Translations under genes and position numbers: made by a program
Notes under the pieces: model-generated
Databases searched by the model: none
The model's input: the letters and a program-made list of their open reading frames with translations, nothing else
What the model was told of the DNA's origin: nothing
Part shown: positions 1-9,315 of the stretch, in pieces
Layout: the number at the start of each line of letters is the position of its first letter
Position numbering within the stretch: position 1 is the stretch's first letter
From: Acidobacteriota bacterium
Lineage (GTDB): Bacteria > Acidobacteriota > Terriglobia > Terriglobales > Acidobacteriaceae
Length of the DNA stretch: 64,000 nt
Reading direction: 5' to 3'
NCBI GenBank assembly: GCA_013289685.1
Contig: JABCZL010000022.1
Span: 20,174 to 84,173 of the forward strand

Positions 1-1
1 C

Positions 2-1531
2 AACGTGTACTACGAGGCTGCCGATTGCAAAAACTCTAGCCCACTGGGAAACGTGGGGAACGCGGCGATTCTGGCCGAGGGTGTTCACGTCAAGGTGAGT
101 GGATTGGCCAACAACGGCGCTTCCGCTGTGTTCCCGAACTGGGGTGCACGTGCGGGTTCTCGCGACTGGCTCTACTGGGTGGTCCCGGTTCACGCCCAGT
201 TCGGCGATGGCGTCCCGCTACCCGCCGGATACGCTTTCACGAATGGTTCGGGCAGTATAACGGGAACCTTCCCCAGGATCGTGGGAGCGGCGGGCTACAA
301 GATTCTTAAGATCGACTGGGATATGAAAAACACTCCACCCTTCCCCGAAGGCACGGGGGACTATCTTGTGGCTACAGTTCAGCAGAGTTCGTGTGCGACG
401 CTAGTCTGTCAGTTCACCGACAATGGAGGAAAGCTCGCGTCTTACAGCATTGCGGGGGAAAATCTCTCGGCGAATATCTATATGCCGAGGTTAGACTTCT
501 GGCCCGGAGCGGTTGTGATTTCATCTGGGGCGGACATGTCGGCCGCCTCGTACCACAGTTTCGCGCCACCGCTGCAAGCCGATGTTCTGGGCATCGGTGC
601 GATCGTTAGCACGATTGCCTCGGGAGCCGTGACCGGAGAAGCCCATAGTCTGATCATGTCGGGAGCGGTTCCTCCGGCTGCGGCCAACCTGGAGGCAGTG
701 CACACCAACGGCGCAGGAGAAATACCCGGAGCGACGATTTTGAAAGCCGCCAACGGCGTGGGGACCCGGGAGAATGGCCTGAAGGGAAGATTGAACTTCG
801 GACACCACGGTCTCGATATTGGTTTCACCCCGCTGATTACCCTGGGCGACAGTAACTGGGGCAAGACCTGGACGAGCGGGAATCATCGTCCGGCCGCGGA
901 TGCAAACGATCTCGATCTGGGCTACGAGGGCAACATCGATACTCTCTACAGCCGGGCCCAGAAAGAGGTTCGCGAATACGTAGGAAAATTTCCCGACGGC
1001 AGCCCGCAAGAGAAGCTGACTGCCGCGGCCAAGACCTTCAATGTGCCGGTGACCATCAATGGAAATCTCACGGTCACCGGAAAATGCGTGGGCTGCGCCG
1101 GGGACGCTGGCGGCGCCGGATCGGCTGCGGGCGGTGGCGGAGCGCGGTGGGCGGTTTCTTTGACTGGCCAGAAGGCAGCCATTGCGGCTACGAATTTGTG
1201 CGTATCTTCCGCGTGCGGACCGGGCCAGTACCGGGTCAATTATTACCTGGACTCGACCGCCGCGTGTTCGTCCCCGGGGAATGCGGCGGCTTCGCTGACA
1301 TTGGGGTGGAAGGATGAAACCAGTGCCAGAACTTTCCGCGTGCCGCTTTCGGGAGCAGGCATTTCCGGCGGTAACAGTTTGTCGTTGGGTGGCACCTCGA
1401 ATTTTGGTGGCGGCACGATCTCTGTTTGGTCGGCAGGGAATGCGGCGATTACTTATTCGACCGCGTACACAGGTTGTGCGGCGGGTGCAGGCAGTTATGC
1501 ACTACGGATCGCGGTAGAGAAGGTGCAATGA
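2..1531 (+). CDS. Partial surface-type protein of unknown function (5' end outside window)
   Basis: The reading frame is open at the left edge, so the true start lies outside the window; 509 residues are visible. No enzymatic motif is recognised. The N-terminal two thirds is rich in Gly, Ala and aromatic residues and looks like a beta-rich extracellular fold. Near visible residue 345 there is a short motif, VTINGNLTVTGKCVGC, then a Gly/Ala linker and a C-terminal domain of about 140 residues with paired cysteines, ending EKVQ. The motif plus C-terminal domain looks like a reusable secreted module that I believe recurs in acidobacterial proteins (memory, not checked). It is convergent with the next gene. 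Function is not assigned. Confidence 0.6.
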   Translation, partial: NVYYEAADCKNSSPLGNVGNAAILAEGVHVKVSGLANNGASAVFPNWGARAGSRDWLYWVVPVHAQFGDGVPLPAGYAFTNGSGSITGTFPRIVGAAGYKILKIDWDMKNTPPFPEGTGDYLVATVQQSSCATLVCQFTDNGGKLASYSIAGENLSANIYMPRLDFWPGAVVISSGADMSAASYHSFAPPLQADVLGIGAIVSTIASGAVTGEAHSLIMSGAVPPAAANLEAVHTNGAGEIPGATILKAANGVGTRENGLKGRLNFGHHGLDIGFTPLITLGDSNWGKTWTSGNHRPAADANDLDLGYEGNIDTLYSRAQKEVREYVGKFPDGSPQEKLTAAAKTFNVPVTINGNLTVTGKCVGCAGDAGGAGSAAGGGGARWAVSLTGQKAAIAATNLCVSSACGPGQYRVNYYLDSTAACSSPGNAAASLTLGWKDETSARTFRVPLSGAGISGGNSLSLGGTSNFGGGTISVWSAGNAAITYSTAYTGCAAGAGSYALRIAVEKVQ

Positions 1532-1556
1532 TGCAGGCGCTGGGCACATAACGCTG

Positions 1557-2369
1557 TCATCCGTCGAGACGGAGCAACGAACCCTTGGGCAATAGGTCGG
1601 GTGACTGCCTGACGGATCGCCAAATCTCATCCACTACACTGTGCAATGAGCAAAAATTGTGCCCCCCCCCGAGAATTTCACCCATCAACTCGTCCAACAT
1701 GTTCGCAGTCCCACGCCCGTCCCAGCGAACGCCGTCGGGTGGTTCCGCCGTATCAAACACCTTGGCGCGGACAGAATTGTAGTGGGCGAGGGATGGAGTA
1801 TTGCATCCCACAAAGGTGGGATGGAAATTCAGAATTTTCAGTCCCGGAGTAAACAACGACCTTCGGAACACATCGACGGCGAATGACCTGTCGGTGGCGT
1901 CAAAAGCCGTATCGTCTTCGAAATAGACCGGCAGGCGCAAAATCCCTGAAGGGTGGATCATCGGTAACAGGTAACCCTGGCAAGCGGTCGGATTCTGGGA
2001 GTCCGCCACAATGCCTGCCTTTGCGAGCGCGCGCATACGAAAAGAATCCTCTGCGAAGCAGTGGTTGCGTACTGTACGTGCCCCGGGGAAAACGCGCTGG
2101 CAATATTGGACGACCTCTTCCACGCTAGCGCCGTGCGACGAGCCGCCCATGAAGTTGGGATGCCAGCCTTGTTCGATGATGCCTTTCTTGACGGCGTCAT
2201 CGAGTGTTGCGGATGGACTGGTCCGAAATATGTGTGCAGGCTGACCCCATTTGCCAAGGCGTTCGAGGAAAATCGTATTGGCCCACTCCGGCGACCAGTC
2301 CTGGTCGGCGGTCAGGACGAACACAGGTTCCGTCGCAACCCGGCCCCACAAGCGTCTGGCGTCAAGCAT
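1557..2369 (-). CDS. WbmS-family polysaccharide deacetylase-like protein
   Basis: 270 residues. It fits a NodB-fold carbohydrate deacetylase of the WbmS type found in O-antigen and capsule loci. Supporting blocks are LTADQDW near residue 20 (start of a metal-binding strand), HPNFMGGSSHG near 72, VRNHCF near 100, LPVYFEDD near 145, and NFHPTFVG near 180 carrying the last conserved histidine. The ATG lies inside the end of the upstream LpxD-like gene (8-nt overlap), so the two are probably co-translated. The coding strand has nine consecutive G bases at 1662-1670, encoding three glycines near residue 234, a possible slippage site. The family assignment comes from motif recall and the exact substrate is unknown. 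Confidence 0.72.
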   Translation of the reverse strand: MLDARRLWGRVATEPVFVLTADQDWSPEWANTIFLERLGKWGQPAHIFRTSPSATLDDAVKKGIIEQGWHPNFMGGSSHGASVEEVVQYCQRVFPGARTVRNHCFAEDSFRMRALAKAGIVADSQNPTACQGYLLPMIHPSGILRLPVYFEDDTAFDATDRSFAVDVFRRSLFTPGLKILNFHPTFVGCNTPSLAHYNSVRAKVFDTAEPPDGVRWDGRGTANMLDELMGEILGGGHNFCSLHSVVDEIWRSVRQSPDLLPKGSLLRLDG

Positions 2370-3396
2370 GATGCACCTGGCCTGCAGGGTCTAACCGGTA
2401 GCGCTCTCCACATTTGCCGCAGGTGGCGAGATCAGATTCGAACTGAAGTTTCGACCGGCAAACGCAAACCTGCGCGGCGACTTTCGCAGGCGAGCCATAG
2501 GCGAGGGAGTGGGGCGGCAGGTTCCGCGTTACCACTGCCCCGGTGCCGACATAGCAGTGGTCTCCGATCGTGAGACTTTGGTTGACAGAAACGTTTGGCC
2601 CGAGCCACACGCCGTCGCCTAGGGCTGCTCCCCCTGAAATCTCCGAACAAGCGACGATAGAGCAGTTCTGTCCGGTGTGTGCAGAGTGGGCGAAATGGAC
2701 GAGATTGTCGATGGTCGTATGCACTCCGACAAACGAGAAATCACCGAAGAGTCCCCGGTCGATGCAGGTGGAAGACCCAACTTGCACGCCTGCGCTTAGC
2801 CACACTCCCCCCGCATGCGGGACAATCGTACGCCGGCCGCGGATGACGGCATTCTCGAAGCCATCACCCCCTACTGTGGCGTTAGGCTTGATACATACCT
2901 CTGCTCCGACAAAGGTGTTGGGCAGAATCACGGCACAGGCGCCAATTACAGCGCCAGCTTCAATGTGGACATTGTCCGCGATCACCGCCTTCTCGTGGAC
3001 GCGGGCAGTAGGACTGACGAAGGGCTGCAGGCGTTCGAAGTTGCCGTTCTCGGCCGCCGCCGCGAACGCCGTGTAGAAAAGGTCATGCGGATCGCCCTCG
3101 ACGATGAGTGCGGTATTGCCTTCCGGCAGGCAACTGCGCAAATCGGCCCGGGTCACCACGGCAAGATCGCTGCCACTTCGTAACAAGCCTGCAAAACGAG
3201 CCGATGTTAGGTAAGTGATGGCGATGCCGCCATCGATGTTGGATAAGCCGTCCAAAGTCGTGAAGCGGGAGACCTCGCCGTCTCTGCCATCCAGGGCCAT
3301 TCCATTTTGCCGGGCGAGTTCTGAGAGCAGCAGCCCGCGACACTGAAGCCTGCGAGGGCGCCCACCGCCGGAGACAAGTTCATGAGCAGGGATCAT
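2362..3396 (-). CDS. LpxD-like left-handed beta-helix acyltransferase with C-terminal Cys motif
   Basis: 344 residues. The first about 100 residues resemble the uridine-binding domain of LpxD (LSELARQNG near 24). Residues about 125-300 are hexapeptide repeats of the left-handed beta-helix acyltransferase fold, including DNLVHFAHSAHTG with the histidine expected for catalysis. Family members transfer acyl groups to UDP-sugars. The genomic setting suggests a surface-polysaccharide sugar rather than core lipid A. The last about 35 residues add CxC and CxxC pairs, a zinc-ribbon-like tail not typical of LpxD. The annotated ATG leaves about 20 unaligned residues, so a later start is possible. Divergent from asnB. 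Confidence 0.72.
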   Translation of the reverse strand: MIPAHELVSGGGRPRRLQCRGLLLSELARQNGMALDGRDGEVSRFTTLDGLSNIDGGIAITYLTSARFAGLLRSGSDLAVVTRADLRSCLPEGNTALIVEGDPHDLFYTAFAAAAENGNFERLQPFVSPTARVHEKAVIADNVHIEAGAVIGACAVILPNTFVGAEVCIKPNATVGGDGFENAVIRGRRTIVPHAGGVWLSAGVQVGSSTCIDRGLFGDFSFVGVHTTIDNLVHFAHSAHTGQNCSIVACSEISGGAALGDGVWLGPNVSVNQSLTIGDHCYVGTGAVVTRNLPPHSLAYGSPAKVAAQVCVCRSKLQFESDLATCGKCGERYRLDPAGQVHHA

Positions 3397-3518
3397 CGAA
3401 ATTATGCGGTTATGATGTTAACAGATGGCTTGCTGAGAAGTTCTTGCGATTGGGCTGCGTACACACTAGAGCGTTCCCATTCACGTAATATTATCCCTGC
3501 CAATGCGGCAGTGACCCT

Positions 3519-5435
3519 ATGTGCGGAATTTTTGGCATTGTCGCGCGCAACGCGCGGATCCCCGACGGTGTGCTCGAGAGCGGCACGCAGTCGCTCGCGC
3601 ACCGCGGGCCTGATGATTCAGGCACGATTCTTCTGCGCGATTCCGTTCCTGACCCGGTTGAAATCGGCTTGGGAAACCGGCGTCTGGCGATTCTCGACCT
3701 CTCTCCGCTGGCCCACCAACCCATGCACGACGCCGAAACCGGCAACTGGATCGTCTACAACGGCGAGATCTACAACTTCCGCGACGTCCGGGCCGAACTC
3801 GAAAAAGGCGGCACAATTTTCGTCAGCCACTCCGACACCGAAGTTGTCCTGAAGGCTTACGCGCGTTGGGGCGAGGAGTGCCTGGCGAAATTCCGCGGCA
3901 TGTTTGCTTTCGCGATCTGGGACGCTCGCCGCCACCGCCTGTTCATTGCCCGCGATCCCATGGGGATCAAGCCGCTCTACTATGCAGAGGCCAGTTCGTA
4001 TTTTCTTTTTGCTTCCGAAGTCCGAACATTGCTTGGCACTGGTCTCGTGCCGCGCCACATCGACCCGGCAGGTCTGTTGAACTACCTCACTTTCGGGTCG
4101 GCCTATGACCCGCTCACGTTGGTGGAGGGAGTTCGTGCGCTTCCCGCGGGCCACACTCTGACCTGGGAAGGCGGAACCCTGCGCGAGTCCGCGTATTGGG
4201 ATTTGGTGGACGAACCGGGAACAGCGGTACGAACTCCAGCTTCGTTGCTTGCCGAGAATGAGGACCAAACCCCAGACCGCTTGCAGCCGATGCTCGAAGA
4301 AGCCGTTCGCTTGCAGCTAGTCAGCGACGTGCCGGTGGGAGTGTTTCTTTCCGGGGGCATTGACTCGAGCGCGCTGGTCAGCATTCTCAGCCGTGGGGGC
4401 GTCACCCCGAGCACGTTTTCCATCGTCTTCCGCGAGGCAGATTTCTCCGAAGCGCAGCACTCGCGGGCGATCGCCGCCAGGTTTCGCACCGATCATCACG
4501 AGATCAATGTTTCTCAGACGGATGTCCTGACCGCGATTCCTGACGCCTTGCGCGCGATGGACCTGCCGACCATGGACGGAATCAACACCTACTTCGTTTC
4601 GCGGGAAGCGCGGCGCGCAGGCCTGAAAGTCGCCCTATCGGGGCTGGGCGGGGACGAAGTTTTTGCCGGGTATTCCTCGTTCCGCACCGTCCCGCGCATG
4701 GAGCGCTTCGCTCAGTTCTGGAGACAGGTGCCGAGCGTGGTTCGCAGTCCAGTCGCCTCGGCATTTGCCGCACTTTCGCCAGCCAATGACCAGAATCGCA
4801 AGCTGGCGTCCCTGGCGCGCGACAATGGCCGGGTCCTGCATCCTTACTTCCTCAGCCGGATGCTGTTTACGCCCACCCAGTGCGATCTTCTGTTCAGCCA
4901 GGCCGATGGGTCTGCGGCTGATCGCGCTGCACAATCGCAACGGGATCGACTGCAGCGCGCCCTTCCGCTCGATGCGGTCAATCGCGTTTCCTATCTCGAG
5001 TCGCGCTGTTATATGCTAAATACACTGTTGCGCGACGCAGATTTTATGAGCATGTCGCAGGGTCTGGAGGTCCGAGTTCCCCTGATCGATCACCAGTTGG
5101 CCAAAGCCGTCCTGGCTCTTCCGGGCGGGTGGAAGCTGAATGGTACCCCGAAGAAACTTCTGGTTGGAGCACTGGCGGGATCGCTACCCGACGAAATCGT
5201 GCATCGTCCGAAGCGCGGCTTTACTCTGCCCTTTGAGCGCTGGATGCGGCAGGAGCTTCGAGCGGAGATCGAGCCGGTGCTGGGGAAAAAACGGATCAGC
5301 GAAGGCCCACTGGGAGGACTGCTGGACTCCGCTCATGTGGACCGAGTCTGGAAGGGTTTTCTGGGCGGCGAGACTTCATGGTCGCGTCCGTGGTCCTTGT
5401 ACGTCCTGCAACGCTGGTGCGAACTGCACCTGTAA
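3519..5435 (+). CDS. asnB: Asparagine synthase (glutamine-hydrolysing), surface-polysaccharide type
   Basis: 638 residues. The protein begins MCGIFGIV, so Cys2 is the N-terminal nucleophile of the class II glutaminase domain, followed by HRGPDDSG near 29. The synthetase domain carries the pyrophosphate loop LSGGIDSS near residue 277 and the LGGDEVFAGY block near 378. The family makes asparagine from aspartate, ATP and glutamine, but copies inside polysaccharide loci often amidate sugar acids or related substrates. It is the first gene of a tightly packed operon running to 13406; the next gene starts 11 nt after its stop. Which carboxylate it amidates cannot be told from sequence. Confidence 0.93.
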   Translation: MCGIFGIVARNARIPDGVLESGTQSLAHRGPDDSGTILLRDSVPDPVEIGLGNRRLAILDLSPLAHQPMHDAETGNWIVYNGEIYNFRDVRAELEKGGTIFVSHSDTEVVLKAYARWGEECLAKFRGMFAFAIWDARRHRLFIARDPMGIKPLYYAEASSYFLFASEVRTLLGTGLVPRHIDPAGLLNYLTFGSAYDPLTLVEGVRALPAGHTLTWEGGTLRESAYWDLVDEPGTAVRTPASLLAENEDQTPDRLQPMLEEAVRLQLVSDVPVGVFLSGGIDSSALVSILSRGGVTPSTFSIVFREADFSEAQHSRAIAARFRTDHHEINVSQTDVLTAIPDALRAMDLPTMDGINTYFVSREARRAGLKVALSGLGGDEVFAGYSSFRTVPRMERFAQFWRQVPSVVRSPVASAFAALSPANDQNRKLASLARDNGRVLHPYFLSRMLFTPTQCDLLFSQADGSAADRAAQSQRDRLQRALPLDAVNRVSYLESRCYMLNTLLRDADFMSMSQGLEVRVPLIDHQLAKAVLALPGGWKLNGTPKKLLVGALAGSLPDEIVHRPKRGFTLPFERWMRQELRAEIEPVLGKKRISEGPLGGLLDSAHVDRVWKGFLGGETSWSRPWSLYVLQRWCELHL

Positions 5436-5446
5436 ATCGCTTCCCC

Positions 5447-6349
5447 ATGCAGAAAGTCGAAGAAATCGCCAAATCGCAGCCTGTCACGCCAACCGGAAAG
5501 CTGCCGGTCAGCGTGATCGTGGCTGCGCGCAACGAGGAGAAGAATCTCCCGCGCTGCCTGGAGGCGCTGCGCAATGTTGGCGAGGTCTATGTCATCGATT
5601 CCCAGAGCACCGACGCCACTCCCGAAATCGCGCGCACCTTCGGCGCCAAACTTGTGCAGTTCCACTACCAGGGTGGATGGCCCAAGAAACGTCAATGGGC
5701 CATCGAGAATCTGCCGCTCGAGTTTGATTGGATCTTCCTGGTCGATGCCGACGAAGCACTTACGCCCGAACTGGAAGAGGAAGTTCGCGGGGCCGTCAAA
5801 GATCCAAGCATCAATGGCTACTATGTTTCTCTGCGGATGTACTTTCTCGGCCGGCTGCTTCGCCACGGGGGAGCGGGGTTCTGGAAGTTGTCACTGTTTC
5901 GCCGGGGCAAAGGCGGTTACGAATGCCGCCTGAAAGATCAGGACTCCTCCATGGCTGACATGGAGATTCATGAACACGTTGTAGTTGAAGGTGAAACAGC
6001 CAGGCTGCGGAATCCGCTGGCTCACCGCAATGTTGAGTCGCTATCCCGCTACATTCGGAAACACGATGAGTACTCCAACTGGGAGGCGAAGGTGTGGCTG
6101 GAGAGCGAAGCGAACGGCCAACTCGCGCCGTCAATTTTCGGTACCCAGGCGCAGCGCCGCCGCTGGCTCAAGACCAGGTTCCTCGGCATTCCGGGCGCGC
6201 CGCTATGGTTCTTTTTGTTCAAGTATCTGTTTAGCCTGGGATTTCTGGACGGTGTGCCCGGCCTGATTTATTGCGGATTTCAAGCGGTACAAGTGTTTCA
6301 CGTGAAGTCGAAGATCTACGAGTTGCGAAGGGCGCGCGAGAACGACTGA
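5447..6349 (+). CDS. Glycosyltransferase family 2 (WaaE/KdtX-like)
   Basis: 300 residues. GT-A signatures: SVIVAARNEEKNL at residues 17-29, VIDSQSTDAT near 48 and the metal-binding LVDADEAL near 98, followed by KKRQW typical of the WaaE/KdtX branch. The C-terminal 60 residues contain a hydrophobic segment (about 255-285) likely to associate with the inner membrane. A longer reading frame opens at 5378 inside asnB. I chose the ATG at 5447 because it leaves an 11-nt spacer and a normal N terminus. The next gene starts at the base after its stop. It probably adds one sugar during assembly of the cell-surface glycan. Confidence 0.88.
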   Translation: MQKVEEIAKSQPVTPTGKLPVSVIVAARNEEKNLPRCLEALRNVGEVYVIDSQSTDATPEIARTFGAKLVQFHYQGGWPKKRQWAIENLPLEFDWIFLVDADEALTPELEEEVRGAVKDPSINGYYVSLRMYFLGRLLRHGGAGFWKLSLFRRGKGGYECRLKDQDSSMADMEIHEHVVVEGETARLRNPLAHRNVESLSRYIRKHDEYSNWEAKVWLESEANGQLAPSIFGTQAQRRRWLKTRFLGIPGAPLWFFLFKYLFSLGFLDGVPGLIYCGFQAVQVFHVKSKIYELRRAREND

Positions 6350-7879
6350 ATGAGCGGATTGCTAGAAAATACGGTCGTGGCATGGCGTGGCGTAGGCGGA
6401 GAGTATTCCCGCCTGCCGCCGTTCTCGCCTTCTCAGTGTTACCCGGAATATACCTTTGGCGATACCTCATCAGAGCCGAACCCTGCCTACGAAAGTGTGC
6501 GCGGCTGCTTCCACACTGCGGGCCTGGATCCTGCTCACTTCGGCACGCCCGAATGGAATCCACTTCAGGAATTGATCCATCCGGGTGAGACCGTTTTGCT
6601 GAAGCCGAACATGGTCCATCAACGCCATCCCCGCGATCCCGAGGGCTGGCGTTACGTCATCACACACGGCAGCGTGATCCGAGCCGTCGCAGACTACGTT
6701 TGGAAGGCGGTTGGCCCCACAGGCAAAATCATTCTGGCCGACGCGCCGCAGACGGATGCGTCCTTCTCGGAAATGTCGTGTCTTCTCGGCCTGGACGCGA
6801 TCCGCGATTTCTACCGAGCTCTCGGCTTCTGCTTTGAAGTCATTGATCTGCGTCAGGAAGAGTGGACCACGCGCGGCGATGTCGTGGTGGAGCGGCGCAA
6901 GCTTGCTCCCAATCCTTACGGATCGGTCGCCTTCGATTTGGGCCAGGCCAGCGAATTCGCAGACCATCGTGGCGCCGGACACTACTACGGCGCGGACTAT
7001 GATGCCGGCGTCGTCAACCGTCATCACAGCGAAGGACGGCACGAATATCTGGTTGCCGGTTGTGCTATCCAGTGCGACGTTGTGTTCAGCCTGCCGAAAT
7101 GGAAGACACACAAGAAAGCGGGCATCACAGCGAGTCTCAAGAATCTGGTGGGAGTGAATGCTGACAAGAACTGGCTGCCGCATCACACCGAAGGTGCGCC
7201 GAGGCTCGGGGGGGATGAGCATCCCAATCCGGACTTGAAGCACCGCACCGAGCGCAAGATGGCGGCCGCCATTCGCGGTCTGTCGCACCGGATCCCGGTG
7301 GTTGGGCCGTGGGTCCATCAGGTTGCGCGTAGCGTTGGGAAGCCGGTCTTCGGCGACACCGAAAGCACCGTGCGCAGCGGGAACTGGTTTGGCAACGACA
7401 CCATTTGGCGGATGTGCCTCGACCTGAACAAAATTGTGTCTTATGGCAATGCCGATGGTTCTTTGCGCGATACACAACAGCAGAATCGCAAGCGGCACTA
7501 TGTTCTCGTCGATGGAATCCTGGCCGGCGAGGGACGAGGACCGCTGAATCCCGATCCAGTTTCAGCGGGAGTGCTGTTGTTTGGCGTGCACCCGCCCAGC
7601 GTGGATGCGGCGTGCGCTTACCTCGCGGGTTTCGATCCAGAGAGGATTCCAATCGTGTCGCGAGCTTTTCAGTGCCGGAATCTTCCTCTCTCGGACCACG
7701 GCTGGCGCGACATCGTGCTGCGCAGTAACCATGCTGCATGGAACCGGCCTCTGGTCGAAGTGGCAAGCCGGGACACGTTTCATTTTGCGCCGCACTTCGG
7801 ATGGAAGGGGCACATCGAACAGTCTGCCGAGTTCGAAACTTCTGTGCTCAAAGCCGGCGAGGCGGTCCCGCAGCCATGA
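6350..7879 (+). CDS. DUF362-like protein
   Basis: 509 residues. Family marks are LLKPNMV near residue 82, THGSVIRAV near 104, and LPKWKTHKKAGIT followed by LKNLVG near 250, as in DUF362 proteins. No iron-sulfur ferredoxin CxxC cluster, which many DUF362 proteins carry, is present. The ATG directly follows the TGA of the glycosyltransferase, and the stop overlaps the next start (ATGA), so it is embedded in the polysaccharide operon. The biochemical role of this branch is unknown to me. Position between a glycosyltransferase and an adenylating enzyme suggests a modification step on a glycan precursor. Confidence 0.75.
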   Translation: MSGLLENTVVAWRGVGGEYSRLPPFSPSQCYPEYTFGDTSSEPNPAYESVRGCFHTAGLDPAHFGTPEWNPLQELIHPGETVLLKPNMVHQRHPRDPEGWRYVITHGSVIRAVADYVWKAVGPTGKIILADAPQTDASFSEMSCLLGLDAIRDFYRALGFCFEVIDLRQEEWTTRGDVVVERRKLAPNPYGSVAFDLGQASEFADHRGAGHYYGADYDAGVVNRHHSEGRHEYLVAGCAIQCDVVFSLPKWKTHKKAGITASLKNLVGVNADKNWLPHHTEGAPRLGGDEHPNPDLKHRTERKMAAAIRGLSHRIPVVGPWVHQVARSVGKPVFGDTESTVRSGNWFGNDTIWRMCLDLNKIVSYGNADGSLRDTQQQNRKRHYVLVDGILAGEGRGPLNPDPVSAGVLLFGVHPPSVDAACAYLAGFDPERIPIVSRAFQCRNLPLSDHGWRDIVLRSNHAAWNRPLVEVASRDTFHFAPHFGWKGHIEQSAEFETSVLKAGEAVPQP

Positions 7880-9315
7880 GTGAATCCGTTCTCGTCGAGC
7901 AGATTTATCCCCGCCTGCCGGTCTTCCTGCAGAACGCTGCTTGCTGGTACTACGGGAAAAAAGAAGCGCGCACGCGATTTGGAAATGTCTTCGAGCAGCG
8001 CCTGCGCGAATTAATGGATTCGGAGCGATGGAGTGCCGCCGAGATTGAAGCCTATCAAAATCAAAAGATCCGTCATCTCGTTCGTCACGCCTATGAAAAT
8101 GTTCCGTACTATCGCGAACGCTGGAAGAGTTTGAGATTGTCACCGGAAGACATTCGTAGTCGCGGAGATTTGCCGAAGCTTCCAGTGCTGACCAAGGAGG
8201 ACGTGCGGCAGAATTGCGACCGGCTGGTTGCTCAAAATGTCCCCAGGCGCGATCTGGTATTTCGCCACACCAGTGGAACGACCGGAAAGGCTCTGCATTT
8301 TTACGTTACGAAAGCAGCGATCGCGTTCCAATGGGCGGTGTGGTGGCGTCACCGCATGCGTTTCGGCATTGAGCCCGGAGCATGGCACGCAAATTTCACA
8401 GGTAAGAAAGTTGTTCCACTGGACCAGCGCACGCCGCCTTACTGGCGCTGGAACCGGCCGCTACATCAGGCATTGCTGACCATGCATCACCTCACGGCAG
8501 AAAAGATTGGCAGCGTGATCGAGTTTCTGAACTCACAACGCTTCGAGTTCTATTCTGGATATCCGTCCATCATCCATATGCTGGCGCTGCATGCCAGCGA
8601 GGCTGGGTTGGTTCTTAATTCACCTCCCCGTGCCGTTTTCACGGGAGCCGAGAACATGCTCGACTTTCAGCGCAGAGACATTCAGAAATTTACCGGCGCG
8701 ATTCTGAGCGATCAGTATGGTTGCTCCGAAAGCTGTGGGAATGCGTCGCACTGTCCGGAGTTCGTCTACCATGAAGACTTCGAGTTTGGGATCATGGAAG
8801 GAGTTGAGCTCCAGCCTGGCAACCCCGCGCGCTCGATTCTGTGTACTGGTTTTGCCAACGACGCTTTTCCGCTGATACGTTACGAGGTGGGCGATACTGG
8901 AGTCTGGCAGGAAGCGGGGAGCTCCTGCCCGTGTGGGCGCAGTTCGAGGGCCTTGCTGCGGATTGAGGGGCGTGAGGACGATTATGTGATCACGCCTGAG
9001 GGCACGCGCATCATGCGATTTGATTATGTGTTCAAGGATGCCATGAACGTAAAAGAAGTGCAGATCGTTCAGGAGCAGCTGGGGGAGATCACGGTTCGGT
9101 TGGTACGCCGTCCCGGCTATAACGCCGGGGATGAAGCTGAGATCAGCCGCGAAATTCAGCGATGGATCAGTCCACGGCTCGCGGTTCGATTTGAGTACGT
9201 AGAAGAAATTGAAAGGCAACCAAACGGAAAGTTCCGGGCGGTTCTTTCGCAGCTAAAATCTCCGCAGTTAAAATCAAAGACGGATGCTCCGGTTGCTGAG
9301 CAGGTGAATCGCTGA
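7876..9315 (+). CDS. Phenylacetate-CoA ligase-like (PaaK/CapK) adenylating enzyme
   Basis: 479 residues. It belongs to the ANL-type adenylate-forming family in its PaaK/CapK branch. Motif TSGTTGKAL near residue 134 is the phosphate-binding loop, DQYGCSE near 278 the adenine-binding motif, and RYEVGDTG near 335 with a following CPCGR the family block. Such proteins are frequent in capsule and exopolysaccharide loci, where they are thought to activate an acyl group that decorates a sugar. The start ATG overlaps the DUF362 stop by four bases (ATGA). A longer frame from 7738 lies inside that gene and is rejected. Its own stop overlaps a CTG start for the next gene. Confidence 0.85.
   Translation: MSESVLVEQIYPRLPVFLQNAACWYYGKKEARTRFGNVFEQRLRELMDSERWSAAEIEAYQNQKIRHLVRHAYENVPYYRERWKSLRLSPEDIRSRGDLPKLPVLTKEDVRQNCDRLVAQNVPRRDLVFRHTSGTTGKALHFYVTKAAIAFQWAVWWRHRMRFGIEPGAWHANFTGKKVVPLDQRTPPYWRWNRPLHQALLTMHHLTAEKIGSVIEFLNSQRFEFYSGYPSIIHMLALHASEAGLVLNSPPRAVFTGAENMLDFQRRDIQKFTGAILSDQYGCSESCGNASHCPEFVYHEDFEFGIMEGVELQPGNPARSILCTGFANDAFPLIRYEVGDTGVWQEAGSSCPCGRSSRALLRIEGREDDYVITPEGTRIMRFDYVFKDAMNVKEVQIVQEQLGEITVRLVRRPGYNAGDEAEISREIQRWISPRLAVRFEYVEEIERQPNGKFRAVLSQLKSPQLKSKTDAPVAEQVNR

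Noticed and set aside
6470..7498. Long minus-strand frame opposite the DUF362 gene
   Set aside because: Same reason: antisense shadow of a clear gene.
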